From positions 5,442,001 through 5,506,000 of the forward strand of contig JAEMBT020000005.1 in NCBI GenBank assembly GCA_018873245.2: a DNA stretch of 64,000 bases. Direction: 5' to 3'. This DNA comes from Archegozetes longisetosus. Lineage: Eukaryota > Arthropoda > Arachnida > Sarcoptiformes > Trhypochthoniidae. Every line of letters starts with the position of its first letter. Position 1 is the first letter of the stretch. The notes under the pieces are model-generated. The model was not told the DNA's origin, searched no databases, and saw nothing but the letters and a program-made list of their open reading frames with translations. Shown here one piece after another: positions 39,042 to 52,029 of this stretch. The position numbers and the translations under genes are program-made.

Positions 39042-40952
39042 CTTCTTCCTTCTTAGTTCAACATGTCTTTATCTTCTCTTCAATCTGTTGTATCATATAT
39101 CGGCTCATCTATCGTCTGATCTACGGTCTGATCGAATTAATCTAAAATACAAAACAACAGCTAATATTAATAATAAATAAATTAAAGTTAAATCATACAC
39201 AAAACATATTATATTAAAAAGATCTATTTGAGATGATGTTCAATATTTGAAATACTTCATGTGTAGTTATTGTATATAGTTATGATAGAAATCTTGTTTG
39301 TACGACACATATCTGATGAACTTATAAATACTTTAGCTAGTATTGCCATCTATGTAGCAATTATTATTTTATTAGATGCTATTTAGTATTTGTTAGATAC
39401 TTTACTATTATTTTCCTTTATTACCTAAGTATCACTAGAACTTAGTATGTTTCTGTTTCATGAGTATTAATGGATGGATTTGTTTAGGGAATTATGTGTA
39501 GTTAATCATATAGAAGTTTTTATAATACATAGACTCATATATTATTTTGAACAGACGTCTGGTAATAATATAAATCTCATTTGTAGTTAAATAGTTAAAC
39601 AGTTTAAAGTTATATAAGTAAACATAACCATATTTCATCAATTCTGCATCTACATTCGCTTATAACCTAACTCTACAAACATTAACTTACATTTCTGCTT
39701 ATTTCATCTTAGTAAAGTTAGGCTTAATAGGTGATTGTTACTATAAATGATATATTTACTAATAGTACAAGTGATCTTACCGTAACCAAACACTACTTTT
39801 GTTGTTTGTATTCATTGGCGATTCCTATTCTATAAAGTTCGAAATTCGACTCTTAATTATTCATATTATTATTATTCATAAATTCATTTTTTTATCAACA
39901 TGTATAAAGCAAAAGTTTTAAAATGCTTTTGCAGTTCGCTTTATGGCGAGCGCTCAATACATATATCATTGCATTGTAGAAAGAATGAGGTACTAAAGTT
40001 GAAAAACTTTATTGATCAATCTAAAGTTTTTTTTAACAACTCTATAGAAGATTTCTTATTAATGCGTTAGTATTGACTAGAAGGTTCTAATTTCGTTCTA
40101 TAATCAAACTTTTGAAAATTTCAAAATCAATTTTCTCCATATTTTGGTTTCATAAAACTTTTTCTTTGAAATCATAGACTGTAGGAAGTGAAAAAAACTT
40201 CTTAACCAGAAAAGTCCTATGTGCAAAGTTTATCATCAAATCTTATTATCGAATCCTTATTCATCCGAATTTGAACTAAATACATCTTAACCTTTATATT
40301 GTTATATGAATATTGATATTGAAATATATCTGGTATAGGAAAAGATTAAGAAATTAGTGTAAAGCTTTTAGACTTAAACCAATTCAATAGTCACTTAATG
40401 ATTGAAAGTCTTTGATCGAGATGGATTCGAAATCAAGAATGATAAAAGATAGGAAAGAATAAGCGAAATTCATGGAATTATTGTCGAAATTTAGTTATGA
40501 ATATAGAGCGGCCACTTCTGGCTTGCCTCATGACGGAACAAAAATATCAAAGGGGGGACCCTTACATTTTTATAAAGAAAAATGCCGCTTTTATTAGTCA
40601 TTACAAATATTTGGGTGTCAAACAATACATTCTAATATTAAAACATTGAAAATTATTAGTCATAGTTGATTTCAAAGGTATATACTTTGTTAGAAATGAC
40701 ATCTTTCAAAAGTTATTCAAAAATAACAAATACTGGTTTATATTGAATGTAAGTCAAGGTAAAAAAGATTAATTCAATAACTTTAGGTTTTAAACAACAG
40801 GTGTTCAAAATATTAAAATGAGTTTCTTAATCCCTTATCATTTGAAAAATAAATTCAATATTTGAATTTTAAAAAATATTTCTCTAAACACATTTTTCAA
40901 AACGAAAGTTGCAAAAACGAAACAACTGATTGTCCGGTCGAGAGTTTCTGGT
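39039..40952. other. Gene-free interval
   Basis: AT-rich upstream region of the carrier gene. No coding or RNA signal was seen. Confidence 0.5.
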
Positions 40953-41538
40953 CTAACGGGATTTCTGTCTTTTATCTTCGTCTTCTGCTTGTCGAGACTG
41001 TCCCTGGAAGAAAACGACCTCTTTGTGACCGCATTGAGGACATGGGTGTTCTCTAGTTCGTGGTAATGTCGGGTTGTGTATGACATCGGGTACTATTCGC
41101 GCCAATTCACTAATTCACACGTCAATCATTTAAATAATTTACTTTTGATAATTATATAATTCAATACATACTCGACTTCATGGGTGATTTTATTCACGTA
41201 AACGCAATTTTTGTCAGCTATTTGCTTGTAATCACAATTTCGACACTAAAAAAGTGAGAATTAAGTTAAAGCATGAAATTGAGGAATGAGTGACTCACAG
41301 CTTAGAGCAAGACTCGGGTCTCTTTGTCTTCACGTGGGTATAACATATTATTGCTGTTTAGAAACAATCAATATATTAAGCGTTTCAGCACTTTCCTCAT
41401 CAAATGCTTAATCATTTATCCATTAATACTATAATTGATTTGAAGAACTGAAATGACATACCATTCCTGACAAAACTTAATGCCGACAAATTTCGGGCCA
41501 TGCGGTTGGTCTTCAACTTCTTGTAAGCCTCGAGGCAT
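40953..41538 (-). pseudogene. POLR2I: POLR2I (RPB9) copy 2, stop in exon 2 and altered C-terminus
   Basis: Exons: 41462-41538, 41299-41353, 41172-41245 and 40953-41109, with agreeing phases. Exon 3 runs correctly into VNKITHEV, and exon 4 gives [19 protein letters not shown] then [20 protein letters not shown] and RQAEDE. This is a faithful RPB9 sequence, including the first cysteine pair of the second zinc ribbon. Two problems are visible. The tyrosine codon near the end of exon 2 (TAC in copy 1) is TAA here (41302-41304). After RQAEDE the frame runs DKRQKSR and stops, where the family has MRLYYVC..(N/P).C.HRW, so the second cysteine pair is missing. It is a pseudogene unless both are assembly errors. 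Confidence 0.8.
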
Positions 41539-42060
41539 TATTCACTCGTAGCGCACAACGAATTAAAACAAAACAATTCGTTTATAAAATCGGTTTACCT
41601 TCAAATGAATTATTGTCTGCTTTAAAATGACGCACAATTTCATTAGAAACTAGTGCCGAAAATAAGTCGTTTTGATCATATGTTTGTTGATTCATAAAAA
41701 ACGTTTGATTTTTGTCGTATTGTTTGTAAAGATGAAAAACGCACAAAAATATGTTAAATTGAATGAAATCCTAATTGAATAGTCAGTCTATTTATTGATT
41801 TTTGTTGCAATAGAACGCAATTCAGTGTTAAATCGTGTTTGTATTTAATGAGTTAGTTATTGACTAATACTTTAAAGAATTTGATTTGAGTTATAAGTTT
41901 AATTAATACTGTTTTGGATTGAGACGTCAATCACAATAATAGCTTTAGTTGTTATCGCAATAAATAAATGTTAAGTGAAAGCATAGAGCAGCCAATCAAT
42001 GAATTGATGGCATTGCTCTCGTTATTCATCATTAAGTTTTCATTGATTTGAAGCATTTCA
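41200..42060. repeat. Direct segmental duplication, copy 2 (861 bp)
   Basis: Partner of 36094-36960, offset about 5.1 kb, same orientation. The high identity extends through introns and upstream DNA, so it is a DNA-level duplication rather than a retrocopy. Confidence 0.92.
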
Positions 42061-42852
42061 ATGATGGTTTAGCAATTGATTAGATTAGAATATTATGTAT
42101 CGAGTTTTAGCTTTTAAGTGAACTGTCACTAAATTAAATGATTTACTCTTCATTTAAATTAGTGTGAAGTCTGTTTCGTAAACAGTTTTATATCCAATTC
42201 ACTATAATTTTAATGAATATTCAACTCTCAATCATTAGAATCGAACAAAGGATTAATAATTAATTATTTAATTGTTATAATGTTGTGATAATTAAACAAA
42301 TCGAATATCACTTATGTGGTTAGTAATTATATCACAATTGATTAATTGAAAAGCACAAAGTCTAGCAAACCTTTCATCTCTTCGGTACTTTGACTAAGAT
42401 TTGGTTTAAAACTAACTTCTCATCACTTGAAACCGTTTCAAAACTTTGCTAAATCTCAGAAGAATCATAAAACAAAATTAGTATTTAGCAAATTGTATCA
42501 ATTCCAGTAAATCGTTCAAAATAACTAATTTTCTATTAATGAAAACATTTGATTGAATTAAAAGGAATCTAATCCTTTCATCTCAAATTGTTTTGGACGA
42601 TAAGATTTGATATTTTTGAATAACTTATGAGTCTTAAAAGTTTATATCATTTTTATTTTTAATGCTCTGAGAAAGCAATACTAGACTAGTAAAGAAGTCT
42701 TATTATGGCTCAATGTTAGTGATCGGCTCTAAATCGAAAAACATCTGAAACTTAGCACTGATTTGAACGAAAGTAGACTCAAAATCGTTTTGGTTAGAAT
42801 AAAAGCTTTGCTTTCTGTGCTTTCAATCTATAGAATTGCCATCAAATCTAAT
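42061..42852. other. Intergenic region before the Dispatched-type gene
   Basis: AT-rich. The reading frame of the next gene stays open upstream of its first ATG to about 42763, so an upstream exon cannot be excluded. Confidence 0.45.
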
Positions 42853-45800
42853 ATGACTTATACTAATAGGTGGTCACGACTAGTCGATAGACATCCGTTT
42901 ATTATAATAATAGTAGTACTGATCGTCAATTGGTCTCTATTTTTGATCGCACTATTGAGTCACTCGTTTCCATCGTTTAATGACCCATTGGTTGGTTTTG
43001 AAGTGAGAGGCACTGAGATCGCCAAAAGGATTAATACGTGGAAGTTACTGCTTGAGAGTACTTCTTGGAATGGAATGCTTAGTATGTATCCAAGGATTGA
43101 TCACAAAAATAGATCCAATCACGAATCAGATAACTTAACACATTTTGACGAGGAACAGATTAAACTTATTGAAGACATTGAGTCGAAAGCATTCCATTCT
43201 CGAAATCATGATCTGGTCAAAAATAAGGCCTTTTGTGGCAAACTATTTGATGATTACGCTCACTTTATCCTTGAATCAACTGACGAAACGGATTTATTTT
43301 CGTTGAATTCACTAAAATCTTTATGCAAAATTGATAGGGAATTGCTTCGTATGGAAGAGACCACTGATTCCTATTTATTCGAACAAAACTGCGAACAAAA
43401 AAGCTCAGGAAAATGTTGTCAGAGTTGGTCACTCGCTAATTATGTGGTTTTACTTTCGAACAAGTCTTCGTGCGATCACATCGATGAGAATGATATAAAT
43501 AATGCGAAGTCACATTTCGAGTTATGCGCTCCTTATTATCATAACTTGCAATTGAGTGAAGACTGCGAAAGCGAACCCTCGTTTGCAGAAAAGCGCCCAA
43601 GACTTGCTTTAAATCGGAGAACGCAGCGTTCAATGTGATGCATTATTTGGTTGACTACCATTTTTTGAATCCAAACGCACCAAATCTGTCGAAAGTGAAA
43701 TATACGAGCATTTTTGTGCCGGTGGCAAAGAGCACTAAGCTTCTAGAATATTTCAATGAGTTGTCAGAGAAGAATCTAGAGAAACACGGAATTAGAGTGG
43801 TAGCCATGGATTTGGGATTGAAGCACACTCTGTTCGATAAATATCTTTTACGCGACACTATTTACTTAATAATTGCTTTTATCATAATATTATTATCGCT
43901 ATTTATTTATACGGCTTCAATTATAGTAACTGTTGTTACGGTTATAACTATTGTTTCATCGCTTGGAACTGCTTACTTCTTCTATATGTCTGTATTCAGA
44001 ATGCCTTTTTTTCCATTTATGAACCTATTGACAATTGTGATCGCAGTCGGTATGACTTCATTCTCAATCTTGCGCAACATTTTTTTTATAACCCAATTGT
44101 TCTTTTTTAAGGTATCGGTTCTGATAACGCTTTAATTTATTGTAAAGTTTGGGAATGCGCTAAATCTGACAAGACAAGTGTGACATTTATAAAGTTAATT
44201 CGCGACACATTAAGTCACGCCTGGGTTTCAGTATTTGCCGCGAGTACTACTACTTGTTTGGCTTTCTTTGCTGGCTATTTCTCTGATATAACTTCTATCA
44301 AGTGTTTTAGGTTTGTGTAAATTTGTAAACATTTGAACGCTTTTTGTATATTTGAGTAATATGTTAATTATGTTTTAGTATATTCGCCAGTACTTCAGTG
44401 ATCGCTAATTTCGTCATAACAATGTTATCGCTTCCTTCTGCAGTAATTCTTGCAGAGAAGACATCGATTAATTATTTCGCGTCATTTAATCTTTTCTGGA
44501 AATTCCGTTCTTATGTAACGTCTATTTCTAAAGCGTTTTCCAAAAGATTACTCTTCAATTTGATTGTAAAATGTCGTTATGTTTTTGTTTTGATATTTGG
44601 TGGAATTGCGGTTTACTCTGTAATAGTAGTTGTCCACTATCCTAAGCTGCAGCTTCCAGATTCTGAAGAATTTCAAATATTCAGTGCCAATCATTACTTC
44701 GAAAAATATGATTTCGAATACAAGAACCAGTTTTGGTTTAAACGCGCCAAAGATAAAAGTGATTCCTATTTGTATTTGATGCCAATTAGAATAGTATTTG
44801 GTGTGAAGGCTTCTGACAACGGAGATCTGTTAAACCCATCAAGTCGTGGATCGCTGGAATTCGTTGAAGATTTCGATATATCGACGCCAAGGGCTCAGTT
44901 ATGGCTCATTCAGTTTTGTAAGGAACTAAGAAATCAGAGTTTCTATAAACCAACCTTAGGGCCACTTCTATCGAATTGTTTTATCGAAACATTCAAATCG
45001 TGGATCGATGATCGCAGATGTGTAGATGAAATCAATGACAATAAAGATCGTTCTCCATGTTGTCAAACTTCTACCTTTCCATATAAGCCAAATGTATTCA
45101 ATTTATGCCTGCATCAAGTCATCGAACTACTTCATAAAACTCCAAATTATTTTTTGAACATGGACTGGTCTGGGCCTCGATTTGATAAGAAATCGCTACA
45201 AATCGTGGCAGCAGTCATAGAATATGATTCCAATTATTCATTTTCTCATTCTTTTGTTGAAATGAATGAATTTTGGAATACAGTCAACGATTGGGTAACC
45301 GAGAAAATGAAAACAGCGCCAAATGAGCTGAAGAATGGTTGGTTTATAAGCAGTCATATGGATTTCTATGCATTACAGCTTTCACTTTCCGAGGGAACTA
45401 TTAAATCGATAATTTTTGCAGTGATATTCTCATTCGCCGCTTTAGTCTTAACCACTTGGAACTTAAAACTAAGCGCTTTATCAACGATTACTATTTCGTG
45501 CATAATTTTCACAACCATTGCTATACTTGTGGTGCTAAACTGGAAGCTAAATATTTTGGAAAGCATTAGTATCTCATTAGCTATTGGTCTGGCAATTGAT
45601 CTCACTTTGCATTATACTATTGCTTATAAGCTGTCGAGTCAAGTAAGTCTGTTGTTATTATAAATCAGAATAACTGTCAGTCCGCGTCTCAATATTTTGT
45701 TGAATAGGAAAGCAGAACAAATGGCGTACAGTACGCGTTGTGCCGAATCGCGAGTCCAGTCGCGATGGCAGCTATGACTACTTCATTGGCCGGAGTCTTA

Positions 45801-46241
45801 ATGTTATTCTCCTCAATATTGGCTTATGAACAAATCGGCACATTTCTAATTACGCTCTCTTTAGTAAGTTGGATCTACTCTACAATTTTCCATCTGGTGA
45901 GTCATCAGTTAAAAACTGTTTAAACTTTCCCAAAAACTGATTTAAGTCTTTCAAAACAGAGTTTGTTAAGCATTTTTGGATCGCAAAACGCAAGTTTGAA
46001 GACCGATCCATTGCTTTATTGTTGCTTAATGTGTAATGACTCAAGTAATGTCAATTCAACGGCTAGAAGTTCAACACTGGAGTCAATGACAAGTGATTTG
46101 GTGCCCAACAAGAAGAATAACAGCTCAATTCTACAAACTTTTTCTGTTTCAACCATTTCAACCTCGAGTCCTACGAATAGCAGCGCTTTTCAGTTTCAGG
46201 GCAATCACGAAACGCATGAAATGGAGAAAATGATTAAATAG
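42853..46241 (+). CDS. disp: Dispatched-type RND transporter (Hedgehog release)
   Basis: Dispatched is a 12-pass RND-family membrane protein with a sterol-sensing domain that exports lipid-modified Hedgehog using the sodium gradient. Exons: 42853-44049, 44112-44310, 44379-45642, 45708-45896 and 45960-46241, about 1043 residues. Family blocks: FNDPLVGFEVRGTEIAKRIN, CCQSWSLANYVVLLSNKSSC, MHYLVDYHFL, LGLKHTLFDKYLLRDTIYLI, FFPFMNLLTIVIAVGIGSDN, DNGDLLNPSSRGSLEF, PCCQTSTFPYKPNVFNLCLH, LKNGWFISSHMDFYALQLSL and NILESISISLAIGLAIDLTL then HYTIAYK. The length is shorter than fly or human proteins because the C-tail is short. Oddities: transmembrane 4 has GSDN where the family has GADD. One A is missing in the run at 43589-43592, which splits exon 1 into two frames; adding it restores KAPKTCFKSENAAFNVMHYL. 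The start MTYTNRWSRLVDRHP lies just before the first membrane segment. Confidence 0.92.
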
Positions 46242-46358
46242 ATCTCATTTATACTTATTATTCATTCGTTTACTAAACCATTGCTTCTGGTTTATTTGCG
46301 AGTTTTAATTAACAAAATGTTATTAAAATAAAAATTTAAAATTACAACATTTTTGTAA

Positions 46359-48488
46359 TCAGTTTTTATTAGTAGCTTCTTTAAATCGCTTCTTAGCCAT
46401 ACGTTCGTAATGCATATGAAAAGCTTTCTCCAAGACATTGATAGTGAAGTCAATGTCTGCTTCGTTTACACACATTGGAGGCTTAATTCGAAATACGTTG
46501 CCATTTGGACCTTAAATAGAGAAATGCATCAAGTCGTATAAAAGTTAACAAATTAAATTAGTTAAACAATAAGAGACCTCCTCTGCCAATGAGTAAACCC
46601 ATATCTTTACAATCTTCTAAAATTGAATCGAACTCTGGCTTAGCCATAGGCTTACGTTGATTCTAGAGATCAGATAAGAATAAACTGATGAAATGAAACC
46701 AAATTTCAAGCCCTTTAAAGTATATAATCGAGTTAGTGCTGTGCGCTATCTCTAATTGAAATAAGATTACAGATAGCCCTTTGTAGGACTGATTCGACTA
46801 CAAAATTACAAAACTAATTCTAACCGCATCACTTGTCAGCTCCATTCCAATCATTAAACCTTTACCACGCACATCGCCCACAATATCTGGAAATTTCGTT
46901 CGAAGATCGTCCAAACCATGCAATAGTCTTGATCCAACTTTATATGAATTATTTTGGAGGTCATCTTCATCGATGATATTGAGTACATTTAACCCAACAG
47001 CAGAGGCCAACGGGTTTCCTCCATATGTATTGAAATAAGCAGCTTCTGTTAGGGTCTTCGCAATGTCTGGTGTGGTGATAACAGCAGCCAATGGAAACCC
47101 GTTTCCAATTCCTTTAGCCATTGTTACTAAAAGTGATCGATTGAAGAGAATTATTTGTAATGTTTGGCCAAATACTAAACCTTATGCAACAGACCAATAT
47201 CTGGCATAACATCGTGTCCTTGAAATCCCCAAAATGAAGTTCCAGTTCTGCCAAATCCAGTTTGAACCTGAAAAAGTAAATCATCTTAATTGAAATAATA
47301 AACACAATGTATTTTACCTCATCTATGATGCAAACGCCCTTTCTTTTTCTGACTAAATGTAAAATAATTAAATTGATAAACAATCACCAAATAAGTGTTT
47401 AGACAAACCTAAATCAAAAGCTCGCTTCAGAAAGTTCTTAGGGTATTGAACAACTCCTCCGACTCCTTGTATTGATTCAGCGAAAAATCCAGCAATTCTC
47501 TTCGGTAATGTTGTGTTGAAGAGATGTTCTAAGTCTTCAATATAAACATCGCACGCAAGACATTGCCCTAACATGCAATCACATTTTCTAGTCGTTTGAA
47601 CGAGTGAATCTCTACAAGAAGAACCCCCGACTCTACCATTATAAGGATCGGGATTAGTTGTGTGATGTATACCAAAAGAATTTGGAAATGAGAATTTCCA
47701 GGAGCCAACACCGCAGAGCGGCATTGTTGAGGTCGAACAGCCGTGATATGCATTACGTAATGCTATTATGTCATAAGAACCAGTATATAACCTGAATTAG
47801 AATCAATCACACTTTCATCTCAATAGACGCAAAAATGAGCACTTTATTTGTGTCAATCAGTACAAACCTGGCCATCAACAGTGCGATATCATTGGCTTCA
47901 GATCCTGAATTACAGAAGAACACATTGCTCAGAGGTTCTGGGAATCTATTGGCTAAACTGTTGGCGAATTCATGAACTTCTTCATTGAGATAAATGCTAC
48001 TTATGTGCCACAGCTTTTTCAACTGCTTAGAGGCTGCCTCAACAAGTTTTGGGTGACAATGACCTACACTTGTGGTGACGATACCACCGAACATATCTTG
48101 ATAGACATAATGCTTGAATAATAGATGAATGGTTGAAATAGACGAGGATTACCTAAATATCTCTTATCGTTACTGTCCCAAACATATTGCATGTGTCCCT
48201 GAGTTAGCAAAACAGGATTTCGGTACCAAGTGGTTAGACATGGGTTCAAATTCAGTCTATGGATTCTTTCGATCTCGAAACGGCCTAACCTTGACTGTAA
48301 ATATGGCAGGTGTTTGCATTCAATTCAAATGTTGGTTTAGTCATTTTTAAACTTACCTTATTCTGAGTTGGAGTGAAATTGCATTTCGGAAGCTCTGGAC
48401 TTATTTTAGAAAATTGTCGCAAATTGCTTGATTTGATTTTGTAGTTTAGATTGCGAAATAATTCAACAAATTGAGTATTTATTCTCAT
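46359..48488 (-). CDS. AGXT2: Alanine-glyoxylate aminotransferase 2, mitochondrial
   Basis: AGXT2 is a PLP-dependent class III aminotransferase of mitochondria. It uses alanine to transaminate glyoxylate and also handles beta-aminoisobutyrate and dimethylarginines. Nine exons: 48357-48488, 48153-48294, 47868-48096, 47409-47791, 47318-47352, 47195-47267, 46825-47126, 46578-46662 and 46359-46510. All phases agree, giving 510 residues (human 514). The N-terminus is basic, Ser/Asn-rich and lacks acidic residues in its first part, fitting a mitochondrial presequence. Family blocks: [93 protein letters not shown] (the lysine in AKGIG binds PLP), [13 protein letters not shown] and [13 protein letters not shown]. 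It lies 91 bp downstream of POLE2 on the same strand. Confidence 0.95.
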
Positions 48489-48579
48489 GTTTTTATTGCT
48501 GCTTTACAAAAATAAATCAAACATAAGGCCAGTACTCAGCACAAGGCCTCACATATGAGATGTGAAAATGTGTGAAAAC

Positions 48580-51509
48580 TTATACAAGTATTTGCGAGTC
48601 TTCGATCTGCTTAGGATTTGTGTAAAATACTTTAAACTTGAACTCATCGTTTGTAAAAGAAGGTAAACTGACTAGATTTACGTTGAATGCGTTACAATCA
48701 ATATGTTCATCAATCTTATTATCTGTTATCAATAAAAGATCAGGTGAATGCAATAAAGAAAGAGAACTCTGAAAACTTTTGTTCAATCCTGTAGTCAAAT
48801 GAGCGTTACTTATTATTACTTTTGCAATTGAAGTCCCGAATTGGCTCCAGTTTTCAGTTTCGTTATGCAATATGTGTTTATGTATTTTTGAAGTATATGG
48901 GAATGCTGATATGCAGATATGACGACCGTCTATGTAAATATTTACTGGATTTGTTGCCAGATAATAGTTGCTTATCTTTGACGTTGAAGTTGGAAACATG
49001 TCGTCTGAGAAATGTGGCCTATTTTTTATATTTTAATTCAAATTAATTTGTAAATCTAATTGAATAATGCAAAATCAACTTAAATTAGTTTCAGTATTAC
49101 ATGCAGAACAGTATAGTTGGAATCGCAGTACTTTATAAGTTGATTTTACCTGTCTTGTTAAAACCTAACCAATGCTTAACTTTAATTTGAGATCTCTTAA
49201 AAACAGTACTGTTTCATATTCTACGCTAAAGGCTAAATTTCCCCAATTGACTGACTAAACTCAAGGTTAAAACCAAACTAAAGTTTCCATAAGTTTTATC
49301 ACTTCTCAAGTTTAAGATTTTATGATAAACAATATAAATACTGTAGAAAAGCACAATCAAATCTAGTACTACAATAAAACTTGGACATGAAGTTAATTGC
49401 TTTTCAAAAACCAATAACAACTAAAACATGTTTTTGTGTACCATTTTTATATATATATTTTAAAACTACTTAAGTACGTGTCAAAGTTGGTCAGACTTTA
49501 CTATATTGACAAATTGTTTTCAAATAATTGAGATACATTTGCGAGTCTCATCTGTTTATAAGAATAATAAATTAATGAAATACTTACTTCGGTATACTGT
49601 TTGCACTGAAGTCATTGAAACCAGGAACAAAAATCAATTGTGAATGCCTGGCAATTTTGTTGAACGTGCCGATTATTCTTATAAAGTTCTTCATATGCGC
49701 TAAAATTTTAATTAAGTATTAGTTACGTCAATATTAAAAACAAAATTTCTGAGTATTATATTTATAAAACAAGAATTAAACTTTGCCTTAAACCGATTTA
49801 GGTTTTTCTTGAATAATCATTAGGTTTAGGAGTTAACGCACTCAAAGTTTGCCACATTTTAATAACGGAGATAGCTTTGTTTATTAGTCCTACTCTAGAA
49901 GACTGCCGTCACGAACAGATAAAAAAGTATTTTGTTTAAGAGTTTAGAGCAGGGTCAGCACGTGGCAGCCGCGAGCTGGATTCAGTTCGATTCACGATTC
50001 TATTTGTCCCTTAGGTTTTTCAAAATATGATTAAGCATTTTAGCATGGCAAAATTGAAAACTTGCATTCGTTAAAAAATTTGACTTAAAAATAAAGCTCT
50101 AGGTTACTCTCAAAATCAAAATTTACGTTATTGCTTAAGTACTTCACACTCAATTGTTTAGATTTGGTTGAGATATTCAGGAAACTATTTGCGAAAAAAT
50201 AAAACATTCACAACTATAATGCTTCACATTTTGGTTAGTCATTCATAAATGAACAATTAACCTGTACTTCAATAAAGTTATTAATTAAACTGACAGATAA
50301 GAATTTGAAGATTTAGTGAATTTTTAGTGAATACTATAGGGATGTACTGTACAGTGAATCACTTACTATGAATGCTTTAGGCGTAAGTGTATACTCTATA
50401 AATTTTGTTCAGACAATTGCTTCCTTAACATTAAAGTATAACTAATTTGCCTGATAAGCACCTAGCTACGTTGGATCTACCCAAGAGACTAGTTAGTTTA
50501 ACCACTGCTCGTTTAATCACTTTATAGAATGGTTTACTATAATCTCTAGGTTGTTCACCTAAACCATAAGTTAGAATCGCATTGCATTCAATTAAGCTTT
50601 TTTTCAGGAATTTTCATTAATTATTTAAAAATCTAGACCTTTGAAATCTGAGACATCAGAACATTGTTTAGAAACAAAATCGCCAACAAATATAAAACAA
50701 TCAGGAATGGGAACCATTGAATTGTAACCAGTGAAAAGAACTTTCAATTTCTCTACTGTTGTCGAATCATCTAAATAAATATCAGATACGATAACGATCA
50801 TTCGTCCAACACGTTCACAACTGTTTGATTCGTCTTCTGCTGAGTCTGTTGGCGGCGACAAACCGATTGTATTGACATAAAGACAGTCCTTTTCTGAATA
50901 ATATGTGCCTTCGATTAAGACAAAACTGTTCTCAACTATAATCGAATCTCTCCATTGAGTTTCATCAGTAAATACAAGTGGAACTCTTCCAGAAGAGTCC
51001 TCAATCAAATATTGAGATATTTTAGACGAGTCTTTGAACAGAAACCCAAAAACAATGCAATTAATCGATTGATCGGTAGATGTGATCAAAGAATCAATTG
51101 GTGTTAGTTTATACTGGAGTCCAGCAAATAATTTATGTTTCATTAAACGTTTGTGAAGTTGACTCAAATGATGCAGATAGTTATTATGACTGTCGCCACA
51201 ATTGGTCGCAACATTTTTGACAACAAATTCGCTATCACTTGTCCTGCAAATACGTGATTCCCTCAAGTGATCGATCGCTTTCTGAGCTATTTCTGCATCG
51301 ATTATAAACCATTCGGTGTCGCATTTAGTCAGCAACACTTGACTTAATAGTGAAATGAATTCATCAATTGACTGATATGGTGGAAAACCATTCAATAGTT
51401 CCGATTCGATGAGAGAAAGCGCTTCACTTCTCACTTGTAGTCCATTTATTTGTAATCTTTTGCTGATCTCGCTTCGACTTATTTTCAATACTTTCGCTGA
51501 TTTCGACAT
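48580..51509 (-). CDS. POLE2: DNA polymerase epsilon subunit 2
   Basis: POLE2 is the B-subunit of the leading-strand replicative polymerase epsilon, a catalytically inactive calcineurin-like phosphatase fold with an OB domain that tethers the catalytic subunit to CMG helicase. Exons: 50639-51509, 49588-49699 and 48580-49018, in phase, giving 473 residues (human 527). The N-terminal helical domain starts MSKSAKVLKISRSEISKRLQ. The OB part has SQYLIEDSSGRVPLVF. The phosphatase-like part has GRMIVIVSDIYLDD, NSMVPIPDCFIFVGDF, LIFVPGFND (family FVPGPED), DGRHICISAFPYTSK, NAHLTTG and HSPDLLLITDN, ending FKVFYTNPKQIEDSQ. The last matches the family C-terminus. Intron 1 is about 940 bp and holds a possible transposon end. 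It diverges from the gene at 52030. Confidence 0.93.
49950..49979. mobile_element. Possible hAT-type transposon end in POLE2 intron 1
   Basis: A GC-rich 30-bp block starting CAGGGTCAGCACGTGGCAGC resembles the terminal repeat of hAT (Charlie-like) elements, which commonly begin CAGGGGTC.GCAAA.. with ..CGCGAGC.GGATT. I could not find the partner end, so this is a weak call. Confidence 0.25.
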
Positions 51510-52029
51510 CTTTTCAATCGGTTACTTTTTCTTTGATTGATTGGTTTTGTTATCAAACAATAAATTGATTTAAATATTGGAAATATGATTGAACTCAATG
51601 CAAATACACTTCAGATCAACTCTTACTGAAAGAGAAAAGCGCCAAAACTTTAAGATATGATAAGCACATTCAATGTTTAGAAGTGTTTACAGAAATTAGT
51701 ACATTTATTTACCAAATTAATTCACCATTATTTTGATTTTTATTTTTCCAATTTATGACACATCGTTTTGGTGAAAAAGCACAAAAGATTGTTTTCATGA
51801 ACTAATAATTGGTTTGATGGAAAATCTAAAATAAAATAAGTTAATCAAATTTTAGATTTGAAATAAGGCGTTCAGTTCTATCTAAATATTTGAACTGATA
51901 TTTAAAGCGCAACTTTTGTTGAATTGACAACATATTTATTAATAACTGATTTATAAATGTTTTTAATTTTATAACTCATTTCAAAAATTTAAATATTTGA
52001 CTAAATTTAATAAATATTTATTCAAAATA
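51510..52029. promoter_or_regulatory. Shared divergent promoter region of POLE2 and the 52030 gene
   Basis: About 520 bp between two genes transcribed away from each other, so both promoters should be here. The bases are AT-rich. I see no clear TATA, initiator or factor site to mark. Confidence 0.5.
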
